A DNA stretch of 64,000 bases. Origin: Curtobacterium sp. MCBA15_009 (lineage in GTDB: Bacteria; Actinomycetota; Actinomycetes; Actinomycetales; Microbacteriaceae). Positions 25,097 to 35,728 of this stretch are shown here, piece by piece. Under the pieces are notes generated by a model that worked only from the letters and a program-made list of their open reading frames with translations, made no database searches and had not been told where the DNA came from. The stretch covers positions 64,513-128,512 of the forward strand of contig NZ_MJGO01000007.1 in assembly GCF_001864895.1 (NCBI RefSeq), given 5' to 3'. The position numbers and the translations under genes were made by a program. Each line of letters opens with the position of its first letter. Position 1 is the stretch's first letter.

Positions 25097-27407
25097 CCCG
25101 GTAGACGTCGTAGACGGCGTCGATGCGCCGGACGGCGTTGAGCACGCGGTCCAGGTGGATCGTGTCACCCATCTCGAACACGAAGCGGCTGAGGGCCAGG
25201 CGGTCCGAGGACGTCGAGACCGTCGCGGACAGGATGTTCACGTGGTGGTCGGTCAGCACCCGGGTGACGTCGCTGAGCAGCCCGGACCGGTCGAGGGCCT
25301 CGATCTGGATCTGGACCAGGAACACCGACTTCGACGACGGCGCCCACTCGACCTCGATCATGCGGTCGGGCTCGTTCATCAGGGACTTCACGTTGGTGCA
25401 GGACGACTGGTGCACCGAGACGCCCTGACCGCGGGTGATGAACCCGACGATCTGGTCACCGGGGACCGGGGTGCAGCACTTCGCGAGCTTCACCAGGATG
25501 TCGGGGGCACCACGGACGAGGACGCCGCTGTCGCTGGTGCGGAGCTGCCGGCTCGTGACCTGCCGCGGGAACGACAGCTCGGTCTCGTCGGTCTCGGTCT
25601 CGGTCTGGACGCTGCCGAGGACCTTCTCGATCACCGACTGCGTGGACACGTGGCCCTCGCCGATCGCTGCGTACAGGGCGGAGACGTCCTCGTACCGCAT
25701 CGACGACGCGATCTCGGCGATGGTGTCCTGGCTCATCAGGCGCTGGAGCGGCAGGTTCTGCTTGCGCATCGCACGGGCGATGGCGTCGCGGCCCTGCTCG
25801 ATCGCCTCTTCGCGGCGCTCCTTGGTGAACCACTGCTTGATCTTGTTCCGCGCCCGGGGGCTGCGGACGAACTGCAGCCAGTCCTGGCTCGGGCCGGAGT
25901 CCGGGTTCTTCGACGTGAAGATCTCGACGACGTCGCCGCTCGACAGCTGGCTCTCGAGCGGCACGAGCCGGCCGTTCACCTTCGCGCCCATCGTGCGGTG
26001 GCCGATCTCGGTGTGCACGGCGTACGCGAAGTCGACCGGGGTGGCGCCGGACGGCAGGCCGATGACCTTGCCCTGCGGCGTGAAGACGTACGTCTCCTTC
26101 GCGCCGATCTCGTAGCGGAGCGAGTCGAGGAACTCCCCCGGGTCGCTCGTCTCGGCCTGCCAGTCCGTGATGTGGGCGAGCCACGCCATGTCCTGGTCGT
26201 CGGTCGTCGACGAGGCACCGACGTCACGACCGGCCGCACGCTGCTTGTACTTCCAGTGCGCGGCGACACCGAACTCGGCGCGCTGGTGCATCTCGTGCGT
26301 GCGGATCTGGATCTCGACGGCGCGACCCTGGGGCCCGAGCACCGAGGTGTGCAGCGACTGGTACAGGTTGAACTTCGGCGTCGCGATGTAGTCCTTGAAG
26401 CGGCCGGGCAACGGGGTCCAGCGCGCGTGCACCGACCCGAGCATCGCGTAGCAGTCGCGCACGGTCGGCACGAGCACCCGGATGCCGACGAGGTCGTAGA
26501 TCTCCTCGAACTCACGCCCGCGCACGATCATCTTCTGGTAGATCGAGTAGTACTGCTTCGGTCGGCCCATGACCTCGCCGCGGATCTTCGCGGCCTTCAG
26601 GTCCTTCTTGAGCGTGCCGATGACGGTCTGCACGAACTGCTCGCGCTTCGGCTGGCGTTCCTTCACCAGGCTGTCGATCTCGACGTAGAGCTTCGGGTGC
26701 AGGACCGCGAAGGACAGGTCCTCGAGCTCGAGCTTGATCATCTGGATGCCGAGCCGGTGCGCGAGGGGCGCGTAGATCTCGAGCGTCTCCTTCGCCTTGC
26801 GCGTGGCGGAGGCGGACTCGACGAAGCCCCAGGTGCGGGCGTTGTGCAGGCGGTCGGCGAGCTTGATGACGAGCACGCGGATGTCCTTCGACATCGCGAT
26901 GACCATCTTGCGGACGGTCTCGGCCTGGGCGCTGTCGCCGTACTTGACCTTGTCGAGCTTCGTGACGCCGTCGACGAGCATCGCGATCTCGTCGCCGAAG
27001 TCGATGCGCAGCTGGTCGAGCTGGTAGTCGGTGTCCTCGACCGTGTCGTGCAGCAGCGCGGCGGCGATGGTGATCGCGCCGATACCGAGGTCGGCGAGGA
27101 TCTGGGCGACGGCGACGGGGTGCGTGATGTACGGCTCACCGGACTTGCGCTTCTGCCCGTCGTGGGCACGCTCGGCCACCGAGTACGCCCGCTCGATGAG
27201 CGTGACGTCGGCCTTCGGGTGGTGCGACCGGACCGTGCGGATGAGCGTGTCCACCGCGCCGGCCGGCTGCGCCCGCGAGAACAGGCGTGGCAGCAGGGAG
27301 CGGAGCGAGCCGAGGTTGCCGGTGGTGTTCGGCCCGATCGGACTCGAGGGCCGCGGGGCGGAACCGGGGCGGCTCGGCGCGGACGGCTCTTCGCGGGTGT
27401 CCGTCAT
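25083..27407 (-). CDS. rel: Bifunctional (p)ppGpp synthetase/hydrolase
   Basis: A 774-residue long RSH protein. The HD hydrolase domain has His82, His96 and HDTVEDTD (120-127). The synthetase domain (about 240-390) has GRPKQYYSIYQKM. A TGS domain follows (VFTPQGKVIGLPSGATPVDF, about 445-470), and an ACT domain ends the protein (about 695-774). The presence of intact HD and synthetase motifs supports both activities. GGGAGG precedes the ATG. It lies 69 bp after the rhodanese gene at the end of the yebC-ruv-sec run. Confidence 0.97.
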   Translation of the reverse strand: MTDTREEPSAPSRPGSAPRPSSPIGPNTTGNLGSLRSLLPRLFSRAQPAGAVDTLIRTVRSHHPKADVTLIERAYSVAERAHDGQKRKSGEPYITHPVAVAQILADLGIGAITIAAALLHDTVEDTDYQLDQLRIDFGDEIAMLVDGVTKLDKVKYGDSAQAETVRKMVIAMSKDIRVLVIKLADRLHNARTWGFVESASATRKAKETLEIYAPLAHRLGIQMIKLELEDLSFAVLHPKLYVEIDSLVKERQPKREQFVQTVIGTLKKDLKAAKIRGEVMGRPKQYYSIYQKMIVRGREFEEIYDLVGIRVLVPTVRDCYAMLGSVHARWTPLPGRFKDYIATPKFNLYQSLHTSVLGPQGRAVEIQIRTHEMHQRAEFGVAAHWKYKQRAAGRDVGASSTTDDQDMAWLAHITDWQAETSDPGEFLDSLRYEIGAKETYVFTPQGKVIGLPSGATPVDFAYAVHTEIGHRTMGAKVNGRLVPLESQLSSGDVVEIFTSKNPDSGPSQDWLQFVRSPRARNKIKQWFTKERREEAIEQGRDAIARAMRKQNLPLQRLMSQDTIAEIASSMRYEDVSALYAAIGEGHVSTQSVIEKVLGSVQTETETDETELSFPRQVTSRQLRTSDSGVLVRGAPDILVKLAKCCTPVPGDQIVGFITRGQGVSVHQSSCTNVKSLMNEPDRMIEVEWAPSSKSVFLVQIQIEALDRSGLLSDVTRVLTDHHVNILSATVSTSSDRLALSRFVFEMGDTIHLDRVLNAVRRIDAVYDVYRVSAG

Positions 27408-27476
27408 GATGCGCCTCCCAGGACTCGGTCCGAGAGCTCGATCCGAGCTCGATCCGACAAGACTACGCGTGTCCGG

Positions 27477-27824
27477 TCAGTGCTCGTGACGGGGTTCGCC
27501 CTGGGCGTCGCGGACGACCGGCTCCCCCGACTGCTCCCAGGCGACCATCCCGCCGGCCAGGCTCACCGCGGGGACACCGGACTGCTCGAGGGCCGCCACG
27601 ACACGGGCGGAACGGACGCCGGAGTGGCACACGACGACGGCCGGCTCGCCGCCGCCGTCGATCTCCTGCCACCGGTCGACCAGGGCGGACATCGGCACGA
27701 GCGTCGCCTCGGCGGCGTGCACCTCGTCCCACTCCCCCTGCTCGCGGACGTCGAAGAGCCGGGCGCCGGCGTCGAGGCGGCGACGCGCCTCGGCGACGTC
27801 GATCTCGTGCACGTCGATCGGCAT
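27477..27824 (-). CDS. Rhodanese-like domain protein
   Basis: A 115-residue single rhodanese domain. Cys66 in VVVCHSGVRSA is the active-site cysteine, and FDVREQGEWD is the N-terminal family marker. It likely carries persulfide sulfur or acts in redox sulfur transfer; the partner is unknown. The ATG overlaps the secF stop by 1 nt, so it is translationally coupled to secF. Confidence 0.93.
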   Translation of the reverse strand: MPIDVHEIDVAEARRRLDAGARLFDVREQGEWDEVHAAEATLVPMSALVDRWQEIDGGGEPAVVVCHSGVRSARVVAALEQSGVPAVSLAGGMVAWEQSGEPVVRDAQGEPRHEH

Positions 27825-28828
27825 CAGACGTCCGCCGTCGCCGCGTCGACCTCGCGCTGGCGCTTCTCCGCAGCGGCGGTCTTCTTCGCGTCGGCCTGCT
27901 TCACCTTCGGCTCGTTCTCGCGCAGGTGCGCGTACATCGGCGAGGCGATGAAGATCGTCGAGTAGGTGCCGACGATGATGCCGATGAACAGGGCGAGCGA
28001 GATGTCGCGCAGGGTGCCGGCGCCGAGCACGTACGACCCGATGAAGAGGATCGCCGCGACGGGCAGCAGCGCGACGACCGAGGTGTTGATCGAGCGCACC
28101 AGGGTCTGGTTGACCGCCAGGTTCACCGACTGCACGAAGGTGCGGTGGGATTCCTGGCTCGTGTTCTCGCGGACCTTGTCGAACACCACGACGGTGTCGT
28201 ACAGCGAGTAGCCGAGGATCGTCAGGAAGCCGATCACCGCGGCGGGGGTGACCTCGAGGCCGACGATGCCGTAGACGCCCGCCGTGATGAGCAGGTCGTG
28301 CAGCAGCGCGACCATCGCGGAGAGCGACATCTTCCAGGTGCGGAAGTACAGCGCCATCACGACGGCGGCGAGGGCGAGGAAGATCACCAGGCCGCGGATG
28401 GCCTGGGCGAGCACGTCGGCGCCCCACGTGGCACCGATGAACGTCGCGGCGACCTGCTCGTCGGGCACGTCGTACGCCTTCGCGAGGGCGTCCCGCACCT
28501 CGGTGGTCTCACGGTCGGTCAGCTGACCGGTCTGCACGCGGAGCCCGTGCGTGCCGAGCTGCGAGACGCGCGGGATGCCCTCGGGGACGATCTCCTCGAC
28601 GGTGTCCGTCGCGATGCTCTGGTCGGTGTTCCGGACGTCGGAGAGGGTGAACTCGGAGCCGCCGGTGAACTCGATGCCGAGCTGGTAGCCCCCGCGGAGC
28701 CACGGCACGGCGAGCGAGACCACGATCGCGATGACCGCGATGAGGTACCACGTCTTGCGGCGCCCGACGATGTCGTACGAGCGCTTGCCCGTGTAGAGGT
28801 CGCTGCCGAACTGGCTGAAGCTGGCCAT
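27824..28828 (-). CDS. secF: Protein translocase subunit SecF
   Basis: A 334-residue SecF with six membrane spans. The family motif GGYQLGIEFTGGSEF follows the first span, and the Sec export segments IGFLTILGYSLYDTVVVFDKVREN and RSINTS are conserved. A charged Lys/Ala/Glu-rich tail ends the protein. With SecD it uses the proton gradient to assist export through SecYEG. The ATG overlaps the secD stop. Confidence 0.97.
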   Translation of the reverse strand: MASFSQFGSDLYTGKRSYDIVGRRKTWYLIAVIAIVVSLAVPWLRGGYQLGIEFTGGSEFTLSDVRNTDQSIATDTVEEIVPEGIPRVSQLGTHGLRVQTGQLTDRETTEVRDALAKAYDVPDEQVAATFIGATWGADVLAQAIRGLVIFLALAAVVMALYFRTWKMSLSAMVALLHDLLITAGVYGIVGLEVTPAAVIGFLTILGYSLYDTVVVFDKVRENTSQESHRTFVQSVNLAVNQTLVRSINTSVVALLPVAAILFIGSYVLGAGTLRDISLALFIGIIVGTYSTIFIASPMYAHLRENEPKVKQADAKKTAAAEKRQREVDAATADV

Positions 28829-30579
28829 CAGTCGTCCTTCCCGTCCGGCGTGGTGCCGTCCTGCCCGGAGGCCTGCTGGGCCTTCCGCTCCGCGATGGTC
28901 TGGCGGCGCTGGGCCTCGCCCGCGCTGCGCTGGCGCTTGCCGTCCACGACGGGCGCGCGGAACTGTGCGCGACCGCGGTAGACCGCGCCGAGGGCGGCGG
29001 GGTCGAGTCCGCTGAACCGGTGGCCCTCGCCGAAGAACCGGCTGCGGGCGATGAGCTGCATCATCGGGTGCGTGAAGAGCACGACGACGACCACGTCGAT
29101 CAGGGTGGTCAGCAGCAGGGTGAACGCGAAGCCCTTCACGTCGCTGACCGCGAGCACGTAGAGCACGACCGCGGCCAGGAAGTTGATCGAGTCCGACGCC
29201 AGGATCGTGCGGAGGGCACGCTTCCATCCGGCCTCCACCGCGCTCTCCAGGCCACGTCCGTCGCGCAGTTCGTCGCGGATGCGCTCGAAGTACACGATGA
29301 ACGAGTCCGCTGTGATGCCGATGGCCACGATCAGACCGGCGACCCCCGCCAGCGAGAGGCGGTAGTCGACGCGCCAGGACATGATGGCGATCACCAGGTA
29401 GGTCAGCACGGCGGCGACGCCGAGCGACAGGACGGTGACGAACGCGAGCGCCCGGTACTGGATGAGCGAGTAGATGATCACGAGGATCAGACCGATGAGG
29501 CCGGCGACGAGACCGCCGACGAGCTGCGCGGTGCCGAGGGTCGCCGAGATGTTCTCGTTCGACTGCACCTGGAAGTTGATCGGCAGCGCGCCGTACTTCA
29601 GCTGGTCGGCGAGGGTCTTCGCGGAGTCGGCGGTGAAGTTGCCGCTGATCTGCGCCTTGCCGTTCGGGATCGCGACGTTCGTGGTCGGCGCGCTGATCAC
29701 CGAGCCGTCGAGCACGATCGCGAACTGGTTCTGCGGCTGCTGCAGCTTGACGAGGCGGTTCGTGACCGTCCCGAAGTCCTTCGTGCCGGTGCCGTCGAAC
29801 GTCAGGTTGACGACCCACTGGCCCGTCGAGGTGCCCTGCGAGTCGGTGCCGAGGCCGGAGGTCGCGTTGCTGATGTTCGCACCGGAGACCTCGACCGGAC
29901 CGAGGATGTACTTGCCGGCGCCGTCCTGGTCGCAGGTGACGAGCGGCTCGTCGTCGGGCGCCGTCGTGACGTCGTCCGGGGCCGAGCAGTCGTAGTTGGT
30001 GTACAGGTCCTGCAGCTTGGGCGTGACCCAGGCGAGGTCGCTCGCGTTCGTCGGCTTCGTGCTCGGCGTCGCGGCGAGCGAGGCGGGCGGCGAGTACGGC
30101 GTCGGCGAGGCGCTGGACGAACCGGCGTCACCGACGGACGAGTTCGTCGCGGCCTGGGTGTACAGGACCGGGCGGAACGTCAGCTTCGCCGCGGCTTCGA
30201 TCCGGTCGATCGTCGCCTGGTCCGGCTTGCCCGGGATCGACACGACGATGTTGTTCGTGCCCTGCGTGTTGATCTGGGACTCGGAGACGCCGGTCGCGTT
30301 GATGCGCTGTCGGATGATCTCGACGGCCTGGTCGAGCTGCTGCCGCGTGACGGAGCCACCCTCGGTGTTCTGCGCCGCCAGGGTCAGCTGCGTGCCGCCC
30401 TGCAGGTCGAGCGCCAGCTCGGGGACCCAGCTCGCACCCTGGTACCACTTGTCGGTGTCGTCCTTCGAGGAGCCGGCGAGGACCGACGCGGCGGTGTTCA
30501 GGCCGGCGAGGATCGCCATCAGGATCACCAACCAGGTGAGCGAGCGAAGCGCCTTCTTGACGGGTGTCGATCGTGCCAC
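28828..30579 (-). CDS. secD: Protein translocase subunit SecD
   Basis: A 583-residue SecD with six spans. After the first span come ELALDLQGGTQLTL and a large extracytoplasmic P1 region with a Ser/Pro/Thr-rich insertion (about 150-185). The LADQLKYGALPINF and VGITADSFIVYFERIRDE segments are conserved. The C-terminal 60 residues are charged. The start is GTG at 30579. A hairpin lies between it and yajC. Confidence 0.97.
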   Translation of the reverse strand: MARSTPVKKALRSLTWLVILMAILAGLNTAASVLAGSSKDDTDKWYQGASWVPELALDLQGGTQLTLAAQNTEGGSVTRQQLDQAVEIIRQRINATGVSESQINTQGTNNIVVSIPGKPDQATIDRIEAAAKLTFRPVLYTQAATNSSVGDAGSSSASPTPYSPPASLAATPSTKPTNASDLAWVTPKLQDLYTNYDCSAPDDVTTAPDDEPLVTCDQDGAGKYILGPVEVSGANISNATSGLGTDSQGTSTGQWVVNLTFDGTGTKDFGTVTNRLVKLQQPQNQFAIVLDGSVISAPTTNVAIPNGKAQISGNFTADSAKTLADQLKYGALPINFQVQSNENISATLGTAQLVGGLVAGLIGLILVIIYSLIQYRALAFVTVLSLGVAAVLTYLVIAIMSWRVDYRLSLAGVAGLIVAIGITADSFIVYFERIRDELRDGRGLESAVEAGWKRALRTILASDSINFLAAVVLYVLAVSDVKGFAFTLLLTTLIDVVVVVLFTHPMMQLIARSRFFGEGHRFSGLDPAALGAVYRGRAQFRAPVVDGKRQRSAGEAQRRQTIAERKAQQASGQDGTTPDGKDD

Positions 30580-30636
30580 CGGTCGTCTCGTCTTTCTGTC
30601 AGGACCGTCGGCACAGCGTGCGACGGCGTCGGAGGG

Positions 30637-30660
30637 CCGCCGGGTCAGTCGACCCGGCGG
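30637..30660 (-). terminator. Hairpin between yajC and secD
   Basis: 10-bp arms (30637-30646, 30651-30660) around AGTC. It could be a partial terminator or attenuator that lowers secD relative to yajC. Confidence 0.55.
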
Positions 30661-30669
30661 TCGAGGGCG

Positions 30670-31071
30670 TCAGTCGTCGGACTTGCGCTTCGTGGGGTCG
30701 GTGTCCTCGACCCGCTCGCCGTAGACCGGCTCGCCGTTCAGTTCGACCACGCCGGGCTCGGCCGGCGTCGTCGCCTCGGCCTCGGGCGTCGCGGTGGTCA
30801 CGACGTCGTTCGCGGTGTCGTCGACCACGCGGGACAGCGTCTGCCGGTGCACGGTCACGACGGTGCCCGGGGCGATCTCGACGTCGGCGGTGACCTTCTC
30901 GTCGTCGACGGAGAGCAGGGTGCCGTAGAGGCCGAAGGAGAGCATGACCTTGGCACCGGGGACCATCTTGTCGGCGATCTCGGCCTGCTGCTTCTTGCGC
31001 TTGCGGCTGCTGTAGAACATGAAGGCCGCGAACGCCACGATGATGACGATGAGGATGACGGATTGGTCCAT
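30670..31071 (-). CDS. yajC: Preprotein translocase subunit YajC
   Basis: A 133-residue YajC. One N-terminal span (about 4-20, VILIVIIVAFAAFMFY) is followed by the basic segment SSRKRKKQQAE, then the MVPGAKVMLSFGLYGTLLSVDD core of the family. An acidic tail is added. It associates with SecDF in the accessory export complex. Confidence 0.95.
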   Translation of the reverse strand: MDQSVILIVIIVAFAAFMFYSSRKRKKQQAEIADKMVPGAKVMLSFGLYGTLLSVDDEKVTADVEIAPGTVVTVHRQTLSRVVDDTANDVVTTATPEAEATTPAEPGVVELNGEPVYGERVEDTDPTKRKSDD

Positions 31072-31161
31072 GGTGCGATGCCTTCTCTGGTATTTCGGTT
31101 TCGGGCCGTAGCAGTCTAGGGCACGGCACTGGACGCGGTGTGTCGGTCCGGTGATCCGCCG

Positions 31162-32205
31162 TCAGTCCGTGGCGTCCTGGTCGTCGAACAGCGCCGGGGT
31201 GGCCACGGCGCCCTGCCCGGGGGTCAGTCCGAGGTGGCGCCAGGCGAGCGGCGTGGCGATGCGACCGCGGGGGGTCCGGGTGACGAGACCGACGCGGACG
31301 AGGAAGGGCTCGACGACCGACTCGACCGTCTCGGACTCCTCGCCCACGGACACCGCGAGCGTGTTCAGCCCGACGGGCCCGCCGTCGAAGCGGGTCAGCA
31401 TCGTCTCGACGACGGCGCGGTCGAGCCGGTCGAGTCCGAGCTCGTCGACGTCGTACAGGTCGAGTGCGCCCTGCACCGCGGCCATGCCGTCGGTGGTGCG
31501 GTGCACGAGGGCGTAGTCGCGGACCCGTCGGAGCAGTCGGTTCGCGATGCGCGGCGTGCCGCGGGAGCGCCCGGCGATCTCGCGCAGGGCCGTGCGGTCG
31601 ATGTCGAGTTCGAGCAGGTGGGCCGCGCGGATGAGGACCTGCTCGAGTTCGTCCTTCTCGTAGAACTCGAGGTGGGCGGTGAAGCCGAAGCGGTCACGGA
31701 GCGGGTTCGGCAGCAGGCCGGCGCGGGTGGTCGCCCCGACGAGGGTGAACGGCGCGAGGTCGAGCGGGATGCTCGTCGCGCCGGCTCCCTTGCCGACCAT
31801 CACGTCGATGCGGAAGTCCTCCATGGCCAGGTAGAGCATCTCCTCTGCCGAGCGGGCCATGCGGTGGATCTCGTCGATGAACAGGACCTCGCCGGGCACG
31901 AGCGAGGAGAGCACGGCGGCGAGGTCGCCGGCGTGCTGGATGGCGGGTCCGCTCGACATGCGCAGGGGCCGACCGGACTCGTGCGCGACGATCATCGCGA
32001 GCGTCGTCTTGCCGAGACCGGGCGGGCCGGCCATCAGGATGTGGTCGGGGGTGCGGTCCTGCAGCGCGGCCGCCTTGAGGAGCAGGTCGAGCTGCCCGCG
32101 GACCTTGCGCTGGCCGACGAACTCGTCGAGCGACTTCGGTCGCAGCGCGCCCTCGAACGCGAGTTCCTCCGGGGACTCGGCACCGGCGGCGGTGATGCCG
32201 CTCAC
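31162..32205 (-). CDS. ruvB: Holliday junction branch migration ATPase RuvB
   Basis: A 347-residue AAA+ motor. Walker A GPPGLGKT is at 60-67, Walker B LFIDEIHR near 109-116, sensor 1 VGATTRAG and the RFGF arginine-finger region follow, and the C-terminal winged helix has [18 protein letters not shown]. The GTG at 32205 overlaps the ruvA stop by 4 nt. Confidence 0.98.
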   Translation of the reverse strand: MSGITAAGAESPEELAFEGALRPKSLDEFVGQRKVRGQLDLLLKAAALQDRTPDHILMAGPPGLGKTTLAMIVAHESGRPLRMSSGPAIQHAGDLAAVLSSLVPGEVLFIDEIHRMARSAEEMLYLAMEDFRIDVMVGKGAGATSIPLDLAPFTLVGATTRAGLLPNPLRDRFGFTAHLEFYEKDELEQVLIRAAHLLELDIDRTALREIAGRSRGTPRIANRLLRRVRDYALVHRTTDGMAAVQGALDLYDVDELGLDRLDRAVVETMLTRFDGGPVGLNTLAVSVGEESETVESVVEPFLVRVGLVTRTPRGRIATPLAWRHLGLTPGQGAVATPALFDDQDATD

Positions 32206-32819
32206 CGGCCGGCACCGGCGGGCCGCAGGGCGCCCAGCGCGGCGCGCAGGAGCGCCTGGGTGCCCATCGCGGCGACGCCCGGCTCGGTCGCGACGGTGTC
32301 GTCGACGGCACGCTGGGCGGCGTCCTCGCGCCAGCCGAGACCGACCAGGGCGGCGACGACGTCGACGGCGGCGGGGTGCGCGGTGCCGGACACGGTCGCG
32401 GCGGTCGGCGCGTGCTCGAAGGCGGCGAGCTTGCCGGAGAGCGCGACGATGATGAGCTTGGCGGTCTTCGGGCCGATGCCGGAGACCTTGCGGAAGGCGC
32501 CGTCGTCCTCGGACGCGACGGCGTTCGCGACCTGTGCGGGTTCCATGTGCGCCAGGACGCCCATCGCCGACTTCGGTCCGACCCCGGAGACGCCGCGGAG
32601 CAGGTCGAACACCTGCAGCGCGTCGGTCGAGGCGAACCCGAACAGCAGGTGCTCGTCCTCGCGCACGATCATGGCCGTGCGGACGAACACCTCGGAACCG
32701 TGGCGCATCGTCAGCGCGTGTGCGGGCGTCACCGTGACGGCGTACCCGACTCCCCCGGCCTCGATCACCACGACCGAGCCGGCGATGTCGATGCAGGTGC
32801 CCCGGAGACTCGCGATCAT
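32202..32819 (-). CDS. ruvA: Holliday junction binding protein RuvA
   Basis: A 205-residue RuvA. The N-terminal OB fold starts [20 protein letters not shown]. Two helix-hairpin-helix motifs are present ([14 protein letters not shown] and [17 protein letters not shown]), followed by a flexible linker and the C-terminal RuvB-binding domain ([14 protein letters not shown]). The ATG overlaps the ruvC stop. Confidence 0.98.
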   Translation of the reverse strand: MIASLRGTCIDIAGSVVVIEAGGVGYAVTVTPAHALTMRHGSEVFVRTAMIVREDEHLLFGFASTDALQVFDLLRGVSGVGPKSAMGVLAHMEPAQVANAVASEDDGAFRKVSGIGPKTAKLIIVALSGKLAAFEHAPTAATVSGTAHPAAVDVVAALVGLGWREDAAQRAVDDTVATEPGVAAMGTQALLRAALGALRPAGAGR

Positions 32820-33463
32820 GCTCCGAGCCTAGGGCCGCCCACCGACGACGCCGACCTGCCACGCTGCGGCCGGGCGGCCGCGGCGGCGGCCCGCGCGAGC
32901 GGGGTGTCGGCTGTGCCGGCCTGCGCATCCCGCCAGGCGCGCTGGGCGGGGGTGAGGTTCGTCGGACGCGAGCCGGCGACGTCCGGTGACCCGAGCCTCC
33001 AGGCATGGCACACGGCCAGCGCCAGCGCGTCGGCGGCGTCGGCCGGCTTCGGGGCCTCGTCGAGCCCGAGCACCCGCGCGATCATGGTCTGCACCTGCCG
33101 CTTGTCGGCGTTGCCGTAGCCGGTGACGGCGGCCTTGACCTCGGACGGGGTGTGCAGCCCGACCGGCAGGCCGCGCGCCGCTGCTGCGTGCAGCGCGAGC
33201 CCGGCCGCCTGCGCGGTGCCCATCACGGTGCGGACGTTCGCCTGCGCGAAGACCCGCTCGACGGCGACCGCGTCGGGGCGGTGCTCGTCGATCTCGGCGG
33301 CGATGCCGTCGGCGATCCGGAGCAGCCGCTGCTCGAGCGGCATGTCCGGCGGGGTGCGCACGACCGTCACGTGGACGAGTCGTGCGCGCCGGTTCGGTGC
33401 GACCTCGACGACGCCGACGCCGCACCGGGTGAGCCCGGGGTCCACCCCGAGCACACGGAGCAC
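32816..33463 (-). CDS. ruvC: Holliday junction resolvase RuvC
   Basis: A 215-residue RuvC with catalytic Asp8 in VLGVDPGL, a glutamate in [20 protein letters not shown], and acidic residues in [16 protein letters not shown]. An unusual basic Ala/Arg-rich tail extends about 35 residues past the normal end. The GTG at 33463 lies 2 bp after the yebC stop. Confidence 0.97.
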   Translation of the reverse strand: MLRVLGVDPGLTRCGVGVVEVAPNRRARLVHVTVVRTPPDMPLEQRLLRIADGIAAEIDEHRPDAVAVERVFAQANVRTVMGTAQAAGLALHAAAARGLPVGLHTPSEVKAAVTGYGNADKRQVQTMIARVLGLDEAPKPADAADALALAVCHAWRLGSPDVAGSRPTNLTPAQRAWRDAQAGTADTPLARAAAAAARPQRGRSASSVGGPRLGA

Positions 33464-33465
33464 GG

Positions 33466-34233
33466 CTACTCGCCCTCGTCCTCGTCGAGCTCGGCCTGGA
33501 CGTCCGCGGGGATGTCGAAGTTCGAGTAGACGTTCTGCACGTCGTCGGAGTCCTCGAGCGCGTCGATCAGGCGGAACACCTTGCGGGCGGTGTCGGCGTC
33601 GACCGGGACCTTGAGGCCGGGGACGAACTCGGCGTCCGCCGAGTCGTAGTCGATGCCGGCGTCCTGCAGGGCGGTGCGTGCGGCGACCAGGTCGCTCGCC
33701 TCGGTGATGATCTCGAAGCCGCCGCCCTGGTCGACGACGTCCTCGACGCCGGCGTCCAGCACCGCGGTCATCACGGTGTCCTCGTCGAGGCCGTCGGTCT
33801 TCGTGACCGAGATGACGCCCTTGCGCGAGAAGTTGTAGGCGACGCTGCCCGGGTCGGCCATGGTGCCGCCGTTGCGGGACATCGCGGTCCGGACCTCGGC
33901 TGCAGCACGGTTCTTGTTGTCCGTGAGGCACTCGATGAGCATCGCGACGCCGTTCGGGCCGTAGCCCTCGTACATGATCGTCGTGTACTCGATGGTCTCG
34001 CCCGTGAGACCCGCACCGCGCTTGACGGCGCGGTCGATGTTGTCGTTGGGGACCGAGGTCTTCTTGGCCTTCTGCACGGCGTCGACCAGGGTCGGGTTGC
34101 CGGACATGTCGGCACCGCCCATCTTCGCGGCGACCTCGATGTTCTTGATCAGCTTGGCGAACGACTTGGCACGGCGCTGGTCGATGACCGCCTTCTTGTG
34201 CTTGGTCGTTGCCCACTTGGAATGCCCGGACAC
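33466..34233 (-). CDS. yebC: YebC/PmpR family protein
   Basis: A 255-residue YebC with the invariant start [23 protein letters not shown], the [20 protein letters not shown] block and the acidic end. The family includes regulators of Holliday junction genes and, more recently, factors that help ribosomes through proline stalls; which applies here is unknown. The GTG has AAGGAG upstream. It heads the yebC-ruvCAB run. Confidence 0.96.
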   Translation of the reverse strand: MSGHSKWATTKHKKAVIDQRRAKSFAKLIKNIEVAAKMGGADMSGNPTLVDAVQKAKKTSVPNDNIDRAVKRGAGLTGETIEYTTIMYEGYGPNGVAMLIECLTDNKNRAAAEVRTAMSRNGGTMADPGSVAYNFSRKGVISVTKTDGLDEDTVMTAVLDAGVEDVVDQGGGFEIITEASDLVAARTALQDAGIDYDSADAEFVPGLKVPVDADTARKVFRLIDALEDSDDVQNVYSNFDIPADVQAELDEDEGE

Positions 34234-34399
34234 GGTTCTCCTTGCGTATTGCGGAACGTGCCGCCCACTTTAGCGGTCCACGGGCCGTCCACCGGCCTGG
34301 AGGCACGGCGCGGCTCCGTCACGCCGGTGCGGACCCGGCGGTCGGTCGCGTCCACCGCCCTACGATGGTGCGGCAGGGAACGAACCACCAGGGGGACGC

Positions 34400-35728
34400 A
34401 TGACCGATCCGTTGTCCGCACTCGCCGCGGCCGTCGCCGCGCTGCCCGAGGACCGCGCGCTGCGCCTGCGGTACGCCGAACTGCTCGCCGACGCCGGACG
34501 GCACGGCGAGGCGATCGAGCAGGCGGGCACCGTGCTGCAGCAGGCACCGGACGACGCGCAGGCCGCCGGGATCGTGCGGGCGTCCGCCCTGGCCGCCGCT
34601 GCGGCGCCAGCTGTCGGTGCGGACGGCCCCGGTGCGGCGGACTCCGGTTCGGAGGGCCCCGGTTCGGCCGCCGGCGGGGCCGGGAGCGGTGGGCCGACGG
34701 CGGGCCCGGCGACGTCCGCGCAGGGCGACGGCATCGACTGGTCGGCGCTCGAGCGGTCGATCGCCGACCCGACCGAGCCGCCGTTCCTCGAGCGGGCGGT
34801 GACCGAGGACGGCGAGGCGGTCGCCGCCGTGCCCGAGGACGCCGACCCCGTGGTCGAGGTCCGGCGCGAGACCGTCCGGCTCGCCGACGTCGGCGGCCTC
34901 GAGGTCGTGAAGCGCCGCATCGACGAGTCCTTCCTGCAGCCGATGGCGCACCCGGAGATCGCGGCCGCGTTCGGCAAGCAGCTCCGCGGGGGCCTGCTGC
35001 TGTACGGGCCGCCCGGGTGCGGCAAGACGTTCCTGGCCCGTGCGATCGCCGGCGAACTCGGAGCGCACTTCCTGTCCGTGACGCTGACGGACGTGCTCGA
35101 CAAGTTCATCGGCGAGAGTGAGAAGAACGTGCACCGCGTCTTCCGCGAGGCACGGCGCCACGCCCCGGCGGTGCTGTTCTTCGACGAGATGGACGCGATC
35201 GGCGGCAAGCGCAGCGGCAACACCTCGTCGTCGTTCCGGAACGTCGTGAACCAGCTCCTCGTCGAGATGGACGGCGTCGACTCGCAGAACGACGGCGTCT
35301 ACGTGCTCGCCGCGACGAACCACCCGTGGGACGTCGACGCCGCGCTGAAGCGCCCGGGCCGGTTCGACCGGATGGTCCTGGTGCGCCCGCCGGACGAGGA
35401 CGCCCGCGAGGCGATCCTCCGCGGCCACCTGCGGAAGCGCCCGATCGAGGGCATCGACCTCGACGACCTCGTCCGACGGACCCGCGGGTTCTCCGGCGCC
35501 GACCTCGAGCACCTCGTCACGACCGCGGCCGAGAAGGCCATGACCGACTCGATCCGCTCCGGCGCCGTGCGACCGGTGCGGATGCCCGACCTGCGCGACG
35601 CCCTCAAGGAGGTCAAGCCCTCCATCGGCCCGTGGGTACAGGCCGCCCGCAACGTGGCGGAGTACTCGAACAGCAGCGGCGAGTACGACGACATGGCCGA
35701 GTGGCTGCGCGAGGAGCGCGAGCTCTGA
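34400..35728 (+). CDS. AAA+ ATPase with N-terminal TPR-like region
   Basis: A 442-residue ATPase. Residues 1-60 form a TPR-like helical pair, 65-110 are a Gly/Ala/Pro linker, and 155-400 a Cdc48/FtsH-like AAA domain. Motifs: LADVGGLEVVKRRI (161-174), Walker A GPPGCGKT (203-210), Walker B VLFFDEMD (258-265) and arginine fingers in RPGRFDR (318-324). It is monomeric-domain, without a protease or substrate domain. A TACGAT hexamer near 34361 and an AGGGGGAC ribosome site support the start. Its stop overlaps the next start, so it is coupled to the TPR membrane protein. Confidence 0.93.
   Translation: MTDPLSALAAAVAALPEDRALRLRYAELLADAGRHGEAIEQAGTVLQQAPDDAQAAGIVRASALAAAAAPAVGADGPGAADSGSEGPGSAAGGAGSGGPTAGPATSAQGDGIDWSALERSIADPTEPPFLERAVTEDGEAVAAVPEDADPVVEVRRETVRLADVGGLEVVKRRIDESFLQPMAHPEIAAAFGKQLRGGLLLYGPPGCGKTFLARAIAGELGAHFLSVTLTDVLDKFIGESEKNVHRVFREARRHAPAVLFFDEMDAIGGKRSGNTSSSFRNVVNQLLVEMDGVDSQNDGVYVLAATNHPWDVDAALKRPGRFDRMVLVRPPDEDAREAILRGHLRKRPIEGIDLDDLVRRTRGFSGADLEHLVTTAAEKAMTDSIRSGAVRPVRMPDLRDALKEVKPSIGPWVQAARNVAEYSNSSGEYDDMAEWLREEREL

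Noticed and set aside
25155..27965. 936-residue plus-strand ORF opposite rel
   Set aside because: It is antisense to the fully conserved rel gene, has no recognisable domain, and arises from high GC removing stop codons.
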